Assembly: GCA_002349055.1 (NCBI GenBank)
Contig: DECD01000022.1
Span: 1 to 33,213 of the forward strand
Direction of reading: 5' to 3'
DNA: 33,213 bases
Origin: Bacteroidales bacterium UBA2939
GTDB taxonomy: Bacteria; Bacteroidota; Bacteroidia; Bacteroidales; P3
The translations under genes were made by a program, and so were the position numbers. The notes under the pieces are model-generated. The model was not told the origin of the DNA and searched no databases. It worked only from the letters and a program-made list of their open reading frames with translations. This document shows, piece after piece, positions 1 through 12,600 of the stretch (position 1 is its first letter; each line of letters begins with the position of its first letter).

Positions 1-111
1 ATTGACTCGTCTTCGTGTCCACACCCTACCTTGTATAGGATGTCTGACACACGCTATCTCTATCTTCTCATCCGTTTCAAATCACTCTTGCTTTTCTGTC
101 GAAAGCGGGTG

Positions 112-142
112 CAAAGGTACAACCATTTTCCGAACTGACAAA
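112..142 (-). promoter_or_regulatory. Strong Bacteroidetes-type promoter reading left, off the window
   Basis: On the minus strand a TTTG (plus-strand 139-142) is followed after exactly 19 bp by TACCTTTG (plus-strand 112-119). This matches the Bacteroidetes primary-sigma pattern TTTG-N19-21-TAnnTTTG. Transcription would start near 105 and run to the left edge. The roughly 105 bases downstream contain no usable open frame: the only minus-strand ATG is closed after two further codons. The product is therefore a gene with a leader longer than 100 nt, or a stable RNA, beyond the edge. Confidence 0.75.
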
Positions 143-555
143 ATATTTTTTTGAAAAAATTTAATTATTTTTTGCTTTTGCATGAATATCAGCAGAATAG
201 GTATTTATATTTTTTTCATGATTAGTCAAATTGTAGGGTAAAATCGGGGTAAATAGCGAGTTTTTAGTGTTAAATTCGGCACTATTTTTATCATCGACTG
301 TACGAGATTCGTATATCACATTGTAATTCAGCATATTAGCATAATTCAATAATGTTTTATTATTCTGATTTTCAGTAATATAAGACAATACCGGATTACA
401 ACCGTCATAGTCGACGATAAAGGTCGGAGTTGAGTCGGAGTTATCTCGGAGTTGACTCGGAGTTGACTCGGAGTTGAGTCGGAGTTGAGTCGGAGTTGAG
501 TCGGACTTGGTGACTACAAAATAACATAAATATTATTGTATAATATAATAAATAT
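143..555. other. AT-rich intergenic region between divergent promoters
   Basis: This stretch separates the leftward promoter at 112-142 from the rightward promoter at 556-586. Its left part is very AT-rich and holds only a low-complexity Asn-rich minus-strand frame (161-388) that I do not accept as a gene. Its right part holds the 11-bp tandem array listed separately. I see no RNA gene and no convincing hairpin terminator here. Confidence 0.6.
425..512 (+). repeat. 11-bp tandem repeat array (7 copies plus a degenerate eighth)
   Basis: Seven consecutive 11-bp units of the form CGGAGTTGAGT run from 425 to 501. Units 3 and 4 read CGGAGTTGACT and unit 2 reads CGGAGTTATCT. A degenerate eighth unit, CGGACTTGGTG, covers 502-512. 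The array ends 43 bp upstream of the -33 box of the giant gene's promoter. The 11-bp period is close to one turn of the helix, so each copy would face the same side of the DNA. Function is unknown; a binding array or a slippage-prone spacer are both possible. Confidence 0.95.
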
Positions 556-586
556 TTTGTGAAATAAAAGAAAAAATGTATATTTG
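556..586 (+). promoter_or_regulatory. Promoter of the giant surface-protein gene
   Basis: TTTG at 556-559, a 19-bp spacer and TATATTTG at 579-586 match the Bacteroidetes promoter consensus exactly. Transcription should begin about 590-595. This settles the start of the downstream gene: the TTG at 584 lies inside the -7 box and cannot be a start codon on this transcript, so the ATG at 647 is used after a leader of about 55 nt. Confidence 0.85.
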
Positions 587-646
587 CAGGGTAGTCTCTT
601 TTTGGGAAGGAGAGATAAATATTTGGAAATAAAACTGATAAGAACT

Positions 647-3600
647 ATGCGTACTTTTCGGAGTATAATTATATTATTCACAGTGGCGCTGTTGAACGCT
701 TTCAGTTCCGGGGAGATTTATGGGCAGTCGTGGAACATGGTACAGAACGACACTATGTTCATTGATGCCTGTTCGGCGGGAGGAGGAACGATTTACGACA
801 ACGGCGGTCCCGATGAAAACTATTCTAACAATTTCAGCGGTTGGGTGGTAATCAATGCCTACCCTGGAGTGACCATCCATTTGCAGGGAAACTACGAACT
901 AGAGGGTTGCTGCGACTACTTGGAGGTGAGGGATGGAACAATGTCGACGGGTTCACAGCTGTGGCGGAACTGCGGTAGCGGCACACTAGACATTGCAGCC
1001 ACCAGCGGGAAAATGACGTTGCAGTTCACCTCCGACGGCTCGGTGAATCCCAGCGGTTTTGCGTTGAACTGGAGCATCGAAGGAACTTCTGGCAACTGTA
1101 CCAGCAACATCAGCAACCTTTCTATCAGCAACGTCACCTCTACATCGGCCACACTTTCGTGGACAGCCGATATTAATTCCTTGAAACTTGACTACGGCCA
1201 GGGGGAGCGTACCGTCAGCGGGAGCAGCACGACCCTCTCAGGTTTGAATCCCAATACATTATATACTGCCCGGCTTTATACTGACGGTGAATTGGTCAAT
1301 CCCTGCTGCGTCGCGAGCGTAGCGTTCCGCACGAATTGTAGCAGCATGGCGGCACCTGTGGCGGAGCTGTTTGACGACCTGACGGCGGGCGAGATGCCTC
1401 CCTGCTGGCAGAAGGTGGTGAACTTCGACAGTCCGTCGATGGAGCCGCAGGTGAGTACCTCGGCGGCGAAAAGTGGCACTAAGTCATTGGCGATGAGCAG
1501 CGGACCCAACGCTACGGAAGGTCACTTCGCGCTGACGATGGGGCCAGAGATGAGTACGTCGTTAGGGTTGCTGAAGGCACATGTGAGCCTGCGGTCGAAC
1601 ATGGCGGGAGCCCAGCTGGAGGTGGGTGTATGCAGCAGCACGGGCAACCTCTACAACTACTACGGTTTCACGCCAATAGACACACTGACGATGAGCAACA
1701 CCGGCACGTGGTACGACTTCACGGTGCCGCTGACGAGTTACACGGGCGACGGCACGCGCCTGGCGTTCCGCATGATACAGAGCATGCAGCCAGGCTCTGG
1801 ATGCTACATCTATATCGATAACCTAATGGTGGAGGATTGCGGCGTGGATTCGCTGCGCGTCTTCAACCGCAGCCATGATGGGCTGACGCTATCGTGGTCG
1901 CTCATTGGCGACCCGACGACAGTGGACCTGACGGTGTTGGGAGCCGGCGTCAATACGACCTATAGCGGAGTCACTTCGCCATATAGCATCACCGGCCTCG
2001 AGGGGGGTACAACATACACGTTGATGCTGACGCCACACTGCGGAAGCAACTACGGTGCCCCGAAGAGAGTCGCGGGCACCACGCTGGGCAACGACACGCT
2101 GACGCTACAGTACTGCCAGGATTTCGAGAGCGGCTGGCCATCGGGGTGGTTCCGCCCTGAGATAAACAGCAGCCACCCGCAGCAGGTGAACGACGGAGGC
2201 AATTGCATGCGGATGTACTACTATGGCAGCAACAGTACGGCTGTGCTGCCGCGACTGACGGTGGAGCCGTCGGAGGTGATGCTGATGTTCCGCATGCACC
2301 CGCAGACGAGCGGCAGCGGCGTGGTGGTGGGAGTGATGGACTACCCAGGTGAGATGTCGAGCTTCATACCGGTGGATACCCTGGTGAACAGCGGCACGGG
2401 CTGGCAGTGGTTCACCGCCGATATGAGTTCCTACAACGGCACGGGACGCTATATTGCATTGCGCACCTACTCGCCCACATCGAGCAATCAATATATCTAC
2501 GTCGACGACATCCGCGTGGGACGCTGTCTGCTGACGGGGCTAGGTGTAACCTCGGCATCAGCAACGAGTGTCACGCTTGCATGGGACTCGACCTCGTACG
2601 ACCTTACCGACAGCGTAATCATAGAATACGGCGCCAGCGGCTTTACGCTGGGCAGCGGCACCCGTGTAGCTGTTCTCACCACCACCGTCGCAGGGAATGG
2701 CAGGATGAGCCACACGGTGACGGGGCTGACTGCAGGCACGGACTACCAGTTCGCCGTCTACCGCCGTTGCGCTGATGAGGTGTGCTCGCCGCTACGTGTG
2801 GAGCGCACGACACATCTGCGCGACTACACGGTGCCCTACTGCGAGGACTTCGAGGACTACAGCAACGGGAGCTACATACCCGACTGGACGCGGGTGTCGA
2901 TGTACGACAACTGTCCGCGCATCAACAATCCACAAAGCAACGCCATTTCGGGCACCAATGTACTGCGGTTAGCCACCGTAGGACCCATCAATAACGGATA
3001 CCAACATTCGACGGCGACACTGCCGCATCTAAGCTACAGCGGCGATATCAACAATCTGGTGCTATCCTTCTACGCTTACACCAACCGCAACGGAAATGCC
3101 TGGCTGGAGGTGGGCGTAATGACCGACCGGGACAACGAGAGCACATTTACCAAAATCAAGACCATCGAACTGGAATACGAAAGCTGGAGGCACTATGCCG
3201 TCAGCCTTGGGGACGAAAGCGAGACACCGCTATCCTCGCACCCCATGGACGGCTATCTAACCATCCGCTTCACCCACGACTGCGGGTGGTGCAACTACAG
3301 CGCCTATATAGAAGACCTGGCGGTGACCACCGCAGCCATCAACACCACCCGCATCTATAGTGTGCGGAGCGACGGTGGCATCGTGGAATGGAGCACGCTG
3401 GGAGATGTCGGAACGGTCGACTTGCTCTTGATTTCCGACGACGACACAACGACCATCGCCAACGTCAGCAGTCCCTACCTCATCAGTGGTCTGCAACCCG
3501 GCACCACCTACCGTTACGAACTCGACTACGGGCAGTGCCTGCCCGTGAGCGGCAGCTTCACCACTCTCGCCGATGCCGTGCAGGGCGACTGGTGCTATAG

Positions 3601-6600
3601 CTTCGAGGACATGAACGATGGCGGCTGGCCCAGCAGTTGGACTCGCCCCGAGATGTACAGCAACTCGCCGCGAGTGAGAAACTACACCGCACACAGCGGC
3701 AGCAAAAGCCTCTACTTCTACAGCTACAACTGCAACACTCCCTACCATGCCCGCGCCGTTCTGCCCTACCTCGAAGAGAGCGACCTCAGCGGGTTGACGC
3801 TAAGTTTCTGGGCCTATGGCAACGGCTCGCAGACCCACCTCGCCGTGGGCTTCACCGACGACCCCGACAGCGACGAATCTTTCGACACCCTGGCGGTATT
3901 TCCCATCGACCACTGGGGCACATGGCGGGAATACACCGTCAACATGGGCAGCTACAGCGGCACGGGGCGTCACCTGGTCTTCCGCTGGGCTACGGCCAAC
4001 GGCTGCAACAGCGGCGAACTCTTCATTGACGATCTGCGCATCTCGCGCGGCGACATAGCCTCGTGGAGTTACGAGGCATCGGCCACAGGTGCCGACATCC
4101 AATGGACCACCAGCGGCGATGTCGACAGTGTCCAAATTGTCCTTGCGTTGCAGGGAGAGACCGTCAAGGACACCATCTTCCTCGCCATCCTCGGCTCCTG
4201 CCACCTCGACGGCCTCACCCCTGGCACCACCTACGACCTCTCCCTCATCGCCCGCAGCGACCTCAGCCATAAAAGCTGCGCGACGCAGAGTCATTCCCTG
4301 ACCACCCTGTTGCAGGACGTGGGGAACGGCTGGTGCGAAAGCTTCGATGCCAGCTGGCCGTCGGGGTGGCTGCGCAGCCACAGGTCGACCTCACAGCCGC
4401 AGTGCACCAACAACAGCGGCCGACGCGTGCTGGAGATGCGTAGCGGCTACGATGGCTGGAGCAGTTTTTCCACCGTGGTGCTGCCCTATGCTTCGCAGAA
4501 TCCACAGCATCTGATACTGAGTTTTGATGCCTGGAGCAGCCATAGCGGAGTGAGCGACGTGATGAGACTTGTCGTCGGCGTGATGAGCGATCGAAACGAC
4601 ACCACAACATTCGTTCCCCTCGACACCTTGCATATCAGCTACACCCCTAGCCACTACTCCGTAGACCTTGGGGCCGCAGGCGTCTCGCCTGCATATAATG
4701 GTCGTTATCTGGCACTTCGTACCCATTGTCTCAACGGCTACGACAACTCCGTCTACCTCTCGTCGATGTACCTGTCGGAATGTACGCCACATAACATCCG
4801 CACCTTCGAGGTTCGGCCCACCGCCCTACGCCTCTCATGGCAGCGTATGGGATACACTGGTTCCTCCGTGGTGCGTTACCGTTCTTCGCAAGAGACGGCA
4901 TGGACCGAGGCCACCGTCTCCGACACCACAGTAGAAATTGAGGACCTGCAACCCGGCGAGAGCTACACCTTCCGTCTCGCCGCCCTCTGTCAGGACACCG
5001 CGCTGGGCTGCCAGTGGAGCGAGGTCACCTGCCTGCTGCCCGCCGCGAGCTACTCGGTGCCGCAGTGCTTCACCCTCGACGACAACAACAGCGCCGAGAA
5101 TCTGCCATGGGGATGGACACGTCCGCTGGGAGCCTACCATCCCCGTTCCACCACCACCAACTACCGCGGAGGCCGTGGGCTGGAGTTTCGTGCCTACAAC
5201 TGCAACTCAGTCCACGACAACCCGAGCATGATTGTGTCGCCCTATATCGAAAGTACCCTCACGGATGCCTTCCTCGATTGCTATGTATACAACCCGAACG
5301 GCAGCGCCTACTTCGTCTTCGGCGTGATGAGCGACCCCTACGACACCTCCACCTTCATCGGGCACGACACAGTGCGCTACCTGTCCGCCTGGACGCACCT
5401 TTCCTTGAGTCTCGCCGGTTACAATGGCCACTACCTCGCCATCAAATACGATGTCGCGCCCTGCTACGACGTCTACGGCTACGTCGACAACATCTCGATT
5501 GCCTCGTGCCCCATGCCCGAGGTGTGGATCACCGGGCAGCAGGACACCTCGCTTCTGGTCAACTTCACCGGCAGTCATCCAGTATGGATAGAGTATGCCT
5601 TCGGCGACGAGTTCACGCCCGGCAGCGGCGAGCGCGTGCTGGCCACGTCGTCGCCCCATCACATCGACGGCCTCGTTCCCGCCTCGACCTACACCTTCCA
5701 TGTCTGGCCCGAATGCGAGGGTGCCACCTCTACAGAGCCCAGCCACGAATGCAACTACCAACGTCTCACTCAGACCACCATGCACCCCGCCACCGACATT
5801 CCCTACTGCCACAACTTCGAAGGCTTCGGCGATTGGGGCTATCCTGACGAGTGGAGCCGTTGGAACCCCGACGGCACCACCTGTGCCGTCACCAGTTGGT
5901 ACGGCCACGACGACAGCCGCTCGCTGCATCTCATCTCCACCACCACCCTCACCACCACGGCCATACTACCCAAAATCAACGTCAGCACGGGATGCTACGA
6001 CAGCGTCTTCGTCAATTTCTGGCTGCGCCGACATGACCGCACCCCAGTGTTCCTCATCGGCACCGTTGCCGACTATGGCGACACCTCTTCCTTCACACCC
6101 TACGACACAATCGAGGCCACCAACGAGTGGCAGCACCACACCTCAGCCATCCCCGCATCGGCTCTCGTCACAGGACGCATAGCCATACGCCTGCTGCAAG
6201 AGGGCGACGCCGTGATAGACAACATCTGTGTGGAGACCTGCGTAGCCACCGAAGTCGCCGTCAGCGACCTCACACAGCACACCGCCACCATCACATGGGA
6301 CGGCCACGGTGTGGACACCCTCATCTGCGAATACGGCCTGCAAGGTTTCGCTCAAGGTACAGGCACGGTGTTGCACCTCACCTCGTCGCCCTACACCATC
6401 ACAGACCTCAGCAGCAGCAGCGACTACAACTTCATCTTCCGCACTGTCTGCTCCTGCCCTCAGCAGAGCGGCGTCATTTACCCCTTTGGCGGCGGTACCG
6501 GTGGCAGCATCGGCTGGCGATGGTGGATTGACACCAACAGCCACTCCGGCATTGGGGGCAGCGGAGGCGGCATCTCCATAGGCACTACCACACAAGCCGA

Positions 6601-9600
6601 GATGCTGTCCACTCCCTACTGCGAGGACTTCGACACGCTGCCTGCCAAGGTGACACCCTCAGGCTGGCGCACGCTGCGCGGCTCCACGGCGGGATTCCCG
6701 CAGACGGTGCGCACGGTGGCCTTCAGCGGTGCCCGCAGTTTTGATTTTTACACCACCACGGGATACAGCAACCATGCGGCCCTGCGACCCGTGGCGGACG
6801 CGTCACAATTGGTGTTGTCGTTTTATGCCTACTGCTCCAACGAAGAAATCAGCAACCACAACAACGGTGCATTCACCGTGGGCGTGATGACCGACCCAGA
6901 CCGCGGCGACAGCTTCGTGGCGGTCGACACAGTAGCTTTTTCTTCCGGCCGCTGGCAGCAATGCACCGTCGACCTAAGCATCTACAGCGGCACAGGCAAG
7001 TATATCGCCTTCCGCTTCACCCCGAAGAACTCGTCGTATCACCTCTACATCGACAATCTCTCGCTTTTCCCGGCCAGCGAAAGCAACCCCTGCTTCCCGC
7101 CGCCGGCCCCTCTCACACAGATGACTATCCCCTATTGCGAGAACTTCGATGCAGTCGAGGGCATCTATCCTGACGGATGGAGCGTCAAAAACCGTTACAA
7201 CGATTCCTACACCACGGTCTACGACGGCTTCATGCAGTTCTCCATGGTTCCTAACACACCCGACCTCTTCCTGCTGCCGCCTCTCGCCGACGGCGACAGC
7301 CTTGGAGGGCTCACCATCTCATACGACTTCCACGCCAATGACAACACCACATGGAATAGTTCCTACTCCTACATCGATTTCGGCTACCTGACAGACACTA
7401 CCAACAACAACTCTTTCGTCACACTTGTCACAAGTCATACCGAATCCGTCAACCACCATTTCGTCCACACCCTGCCCAACTGTTCCGCCAACCGCCTCGC
7501 CATACGCGCCCGCAGCACCTACGGCTGGCATGTCTACGACATCGACAACCTTGTTATCTCCCGCACCCCGACACCCGCCTCCACCGACCTCTCCTCGCTC
7601 GACCTTGGCTATGCCACCAAACATCTCATCTGGGACGCCAGTCCTTTATCCACTCGCTACCAGTACGAGTGGGGCCCCGCGGGCTTCTCCCAAGGCACAG
7701 GCACAGTAGCCTTGAGCGACAGTTGCTCGCTCACCCTCACAGGGCTACAGCCCGAGACCGACTACGACATCTACTTCATCGATGCCGACGGACACTACAG
7801 TTGCTCTCCCTATCGCTTCGTCACCACAACGCCGAAGACGATACCCTACTGCGAACAATTCGACACGTACGGCAACTGCAACAGCTGTCGTCCCACAGGG
7901 TGGAACTGGACAGGTGGCAGCAACGACAGGCTCTATTGTACCTCGAGCTACGACTACTCCCTCATGTTCAATTCCAACTACTATAACTCCGACTACATCT
8001 ACGCCGTGATGCCCGAGCTCGACACCATCGAGGTGAACCGATTCTCCATGTACCTGCGATACCAGTACCGCGACTCCGAAGGACTGGCGGAGGTGGGCGT
8101 GATGACTTCGCCCACCGACTGGGACAGCTTTGAGGCGATAGACACCCTGCCCTGCAACCTCAATAACTGGACAACCCACATTGTAGACTTCTCGCAGTAC
8201 ACAAGCCAGGGGCGCTTCCTCGCCCTGCGCTTCCACGGCAATCAGTACCAGTACAAATATCTCTACATTGACCGCATCGACATCCAGGACACACCGATAC
8301 CCACCTACACGGTGACAAGCAGCCACTCCCTCCTGGCGACCATCAGCGCCGACATTCCCTCGCCCGACTACTACATTGAAATCTGTGCCCCCGAAATCCC
8401 CCAGGGTGAAGGCCGCGTTGTTCACGTCACCTCCCATCAGCTCGCCATCGACAGCCTTGAGCCAAACACCACCTACCGCCTCTACTCCCGAAACACCGCC
8501 GTCGGATCCACCTGCTTCTACAGCTCCGTAACCACCTCCATTCTGAAGCCACTACCCCTCTGCGAGAACTTCGACACCTACGGCAGCGGCAGCAGCTGTC
8601 GCCCTACGGGGTGGACCTGGTCGTGGAGAAGCGACGATAACCTCTATTGTACCTCCAGCTACGACTACTCCCTCATGTTCTACTCTTACTACTACAACAC
8701 AAGCTATATCTATGCCGTGATGTCCGATGTGGATGTCCAAGACCTGAGCAACGTCGGCATGAACATACGCTACCAATACCGCGACTACGAAGGACTGGCC
8801 GAAGTAGGCATCATGTCCTCGCCCACCGACTGGAACAGTTTTGTACCGATAGACACCCTACCCTGCATGCTCAACAACTGGACTACCCGCACCATCGACT
8901 TCTCGCAGTACACGGGCACTGGTCGTTATGTAGCCCTGCGCTTCCGTGGCAACCAGTACCAGTACAACTATCTCTACGTAGACTATGTCCATATGCAGGC
9001 CTGTCCAATACCCAAGATCACCCTTGCAGGGTACAACACGGTGAAATGTGCCGTCGACACCTCGCACCACAACGTCGACTACTGGGTGAAGATGCTTTCG
9101 AGCGAGGTGGACACCCTGTTTCATGTCACCACCAACCCCTACTACATTACCGGACTGGAACAGAACTCCGCCTACACCTTCTCCTGCCAGTGCGACAGTG
9201 CCACCGAGAGCTGCTTCCCCTCCACCACCCTCACCACAGGCATACAGAAAAGCCTGCCCTACTGCGAGGATTTCAACACCTACGGCAGCGGTGGCAGCTG
9301 CTACCCCACAGCATGGAGCAAGAACATCGGCTGCAACTCTGATGAAATCTACACCACCTCCTCTAACAACTACTCTTTGATGCTATACTCCTACTACTAC
9401 AACATCTGCTATCCCACAGCCATACTCCCCGACTTGGACATCGACTCCCTTCGCCACCTCTCCCTGCAAATGCGCTTCCGCGTCGAGAGTTCCTCGGGGA
9501 CGGTAGATGTCGGTATCCTCGAAAGCCCAAACTCCCCTACTTCCTTTACCCCGATAAAAACATTCACCAACTTGACCACCAACATGTGGTACACCGAGAA

Positions 9601-12600
9601 CATTGACTTCTCGGACTACACGGGGAACGACCGCTATATTGCCATTCGCCTCCATGGTAACAATTACCAATACAACTACCTATATATCGACTACCTGTAC
9701 GTGCAGCCGATGAACCTGCCTCAATACATTTTGGAGAACCCCACCACCATCAGTATCGTGTCGCAAGACAGCCTTTGGCTACGATGCTCGGGCAACGGCC
9801 TAGACACCCTGCTGCATGTGATTGACACCGTACGACTGACCGGATTGGCCGAGGATGCCACCTACAACTTCTACTATCGTACAGACTCCCTCACTGAGAA
9901 CTGTTTCTCGCCGACTGCGATACAGACCACTCACCGCCAAACGCTCCCCTGGTGCGAGAACTTCGAGGCTGCCTCCTGCTGCGCCAACTGGAGTGCCCCC
10001 ACAGGATGGATACGCATCAACGAAGGAGAATGGCCCTATCCCAAACTTTACAACAGCAACACGATACACCTCGATTTCCATCAGAACAAGCGGCAGATAT
10101 TCGTCACTCCTTATATAGAAACCGACAACATCAGCGGGATTTACATGACAGGCCGATACAGAACAGACAACACCTCTGACCGGATGGTGATAGGTGTCAT
10201 GACCAACCCTTACGACACCGCCACCTTCAGCCCTGTGGACACCATTGTAATGTCCAACACCTCATGGGAATGGAGAGAATCCTCCTTTGCCGCTTACGAT
10301 GGCCCAGAAGCTCATTATATCGCCTTCAAATATCTCACCACGCAAGGATCATCCATTTTCTATGTCGACGATCTGCGTATAGAGACCTGTCCTCTCCCCA
10401 AATCCACAACCGTAGGTCTTATTCGAAACAACGTCGTGCAGGTAAAGAACCAAACAGGCCAGGCGGGCTTCTATGTGGAGTATGGCCCGACCAACTTCAC
10501 GCCGGGCACCGGAACCGTGGAGTATGTCGACGTGGTACCCTACGACATCGTGCTCGACTACAACACCACCTACGACTTCTATTTCGGCTGCGACGCCTCG
10601 GTGACCACCTGCCTCCAAAAGCAGAGCGTAAGTACCCTCGGCGAACCGCAGGACTTGCCTTGGTGTATAGGTTTCGAAGGGATGCCCACAGGAAGCAAGC
10701 CGGCAGGGTGGCCCACATTGTACCCCGCCAGTGACTACGGCCGGTGGGTGGACGTGCAGAGTAATCCAGTGCATAGCGGCAGTCGCTCGCTGCGACTGGT
10801 GAGCTACAACGGCTACACCAACACCGTGTGCCTGCCCGAGAGTACCGCCGACTCGCTGAACGACATCACCATGTCGTTCTACGTCCGCTACGACAATTAC
10901 CACAACGGCACCCTTACCGTAGGAGCCATGTCATCGCCCTCCGACGCCTCGACATTCATCCCCGTGCAGGTCATACCCACCACCGCCAACTGGGTACGCC
11001 ACATCGTCGATTTCAGCGGGGTACCGTCAGACCACCACTTTATTGCCTTCCGCACCGAATCACCCGACAACGTCGTTTATATCGACGACATCCACCTGGC
11101 GCAGTGTGGTTCCCATGGCTTGCTGATTTCCAGTATCGAGAGCGAGAGTGTCACCCTTACATGGCACCAGACCGGCGAACCCTCCATCACCCTCGACATA
11201 ATTCCTGCCAGCGGTGACTCATGGAGCATCAACGTTGACAGCGTACCATTCACCGTCACAGGTCTCAACCGCTTAACCAACTACAAGGTGATAATCCACA
11301 GTAGCTGCGAAGAGGAGAGCGCCTCCGGAACCTATTGCAACACCAATTACACCGACAGCGTGAGGTTCTTCACTCCTGCGGGTGGTACGGGATGCATAGA
11401 CCCGACAAACCTCACGGACGGATATGTCACCTGCTTCACAGGCACCTACAACAACCCCTATGCACAGGTGAACCTCGTGGACAGCGGCTATGCCAGTGCC
11501 GACAGCCGTCATACCGTGCACCATGACCCCAACGAGCGAGACTCTCGCACAGGCAACCTTCTACGTACTGTGCCTGAGGGTGCCCAGGCCAGCGTCCGTC
11601 TCGGCAACTGGAGCAAAAACATGAGTGCTCCCGAAGCAGAAGCCGTCACTTATGCCCTTGTCGTCGACACCATGGCCTTTGACCTCCTCGTCATGCGCTA
11701 TGCAGCAGTGCTACAGGACCCCATGCACGCCACTGCCGACCAGCCGCGGTTCCGGTTGGAGTTGCTCGACTCAGCAATGAACCTGATAGACCCTGACTGC
11801 GGTGCCGCCGACTTTATTGCCAATCAGGCACTGGGGTGGAATACCGCCGAAGACAACGTGCTGTGGAAAGACTGGACTACCGTGGGCCTCGACATGAGTG
11901 CCTATGCGGGGCAAACGGTGTACATACGGCTGACCACCTACGACTGCAACGAGGGGTCGCACTACGGATATGCATACTTCACCCTCGACTGTATGCGCAA
12001 GAGCATGACGGCGGAGGGGTGCGGCAACATTGCCAACAACACCTTCACCGCCCCGTCGGGATTCAACTACCGTTGGTACACGAACCAAGATGCTTCGACT
12101 TACAGCACCGGACAGAGCATCAGTGTTGAGTCGAACAACGACATCACTTACTTTTGCAACCTTTCCTTTATCGACAATCCCACCTGCCAATTCACGATGA
12201 GTGCCTTTGCCGGAACCCGATTCCCTTTGAGTCTGTTCGATAGTGTGATAACTATTCACGACTGCCTCTTCGACGTTTCGTTCAACAACCGTAGCACCAT
12301 CACAATGGACGGCATCACGGCAGTTGGCAGTGGAGAAGGAGTAGAAGCTGCATTGTGGGATTTCGGCAATGGCATTGTCAGCGACAGTTACCACGCCACT
12401 ACGACCTATACGGAGCCTGGCACGTACACGGTTCGACTCATCGCCAGCCTCGCAGGGGGCGTATGCCAAGATACGATAGAGAAAGAAATCACGCTCCTCT
12501 TCCCTCCCACCTCTCCCCGCATTGAAGGTCCTATCGACCGTTGCATTGATGCGACACCCGACACCCTGTTGCTCCGCGAGGCGACATCCTGGACTTCCTG

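Noticed and set aside
161..388. Minus-strand 75-residue frame rich in Asn and Lys
   Set aside because: It lies in very AT-rich intergenic DNA, has no promoter or recognisable motif, and ends just upstream of the leftward promoter. Composition alone explains it.
425..512. Tandem repeats considered as a CRISPR array
   Set aside because: Units are 11 bp with no spacers and no cas genes nearby.
584..646. N-terminal extension of the giant gene from TTG at 584
   Set aside because: The TTG is part of the -7 promoter box, and the extension would place 21 charged residues before a clear signal peptide.
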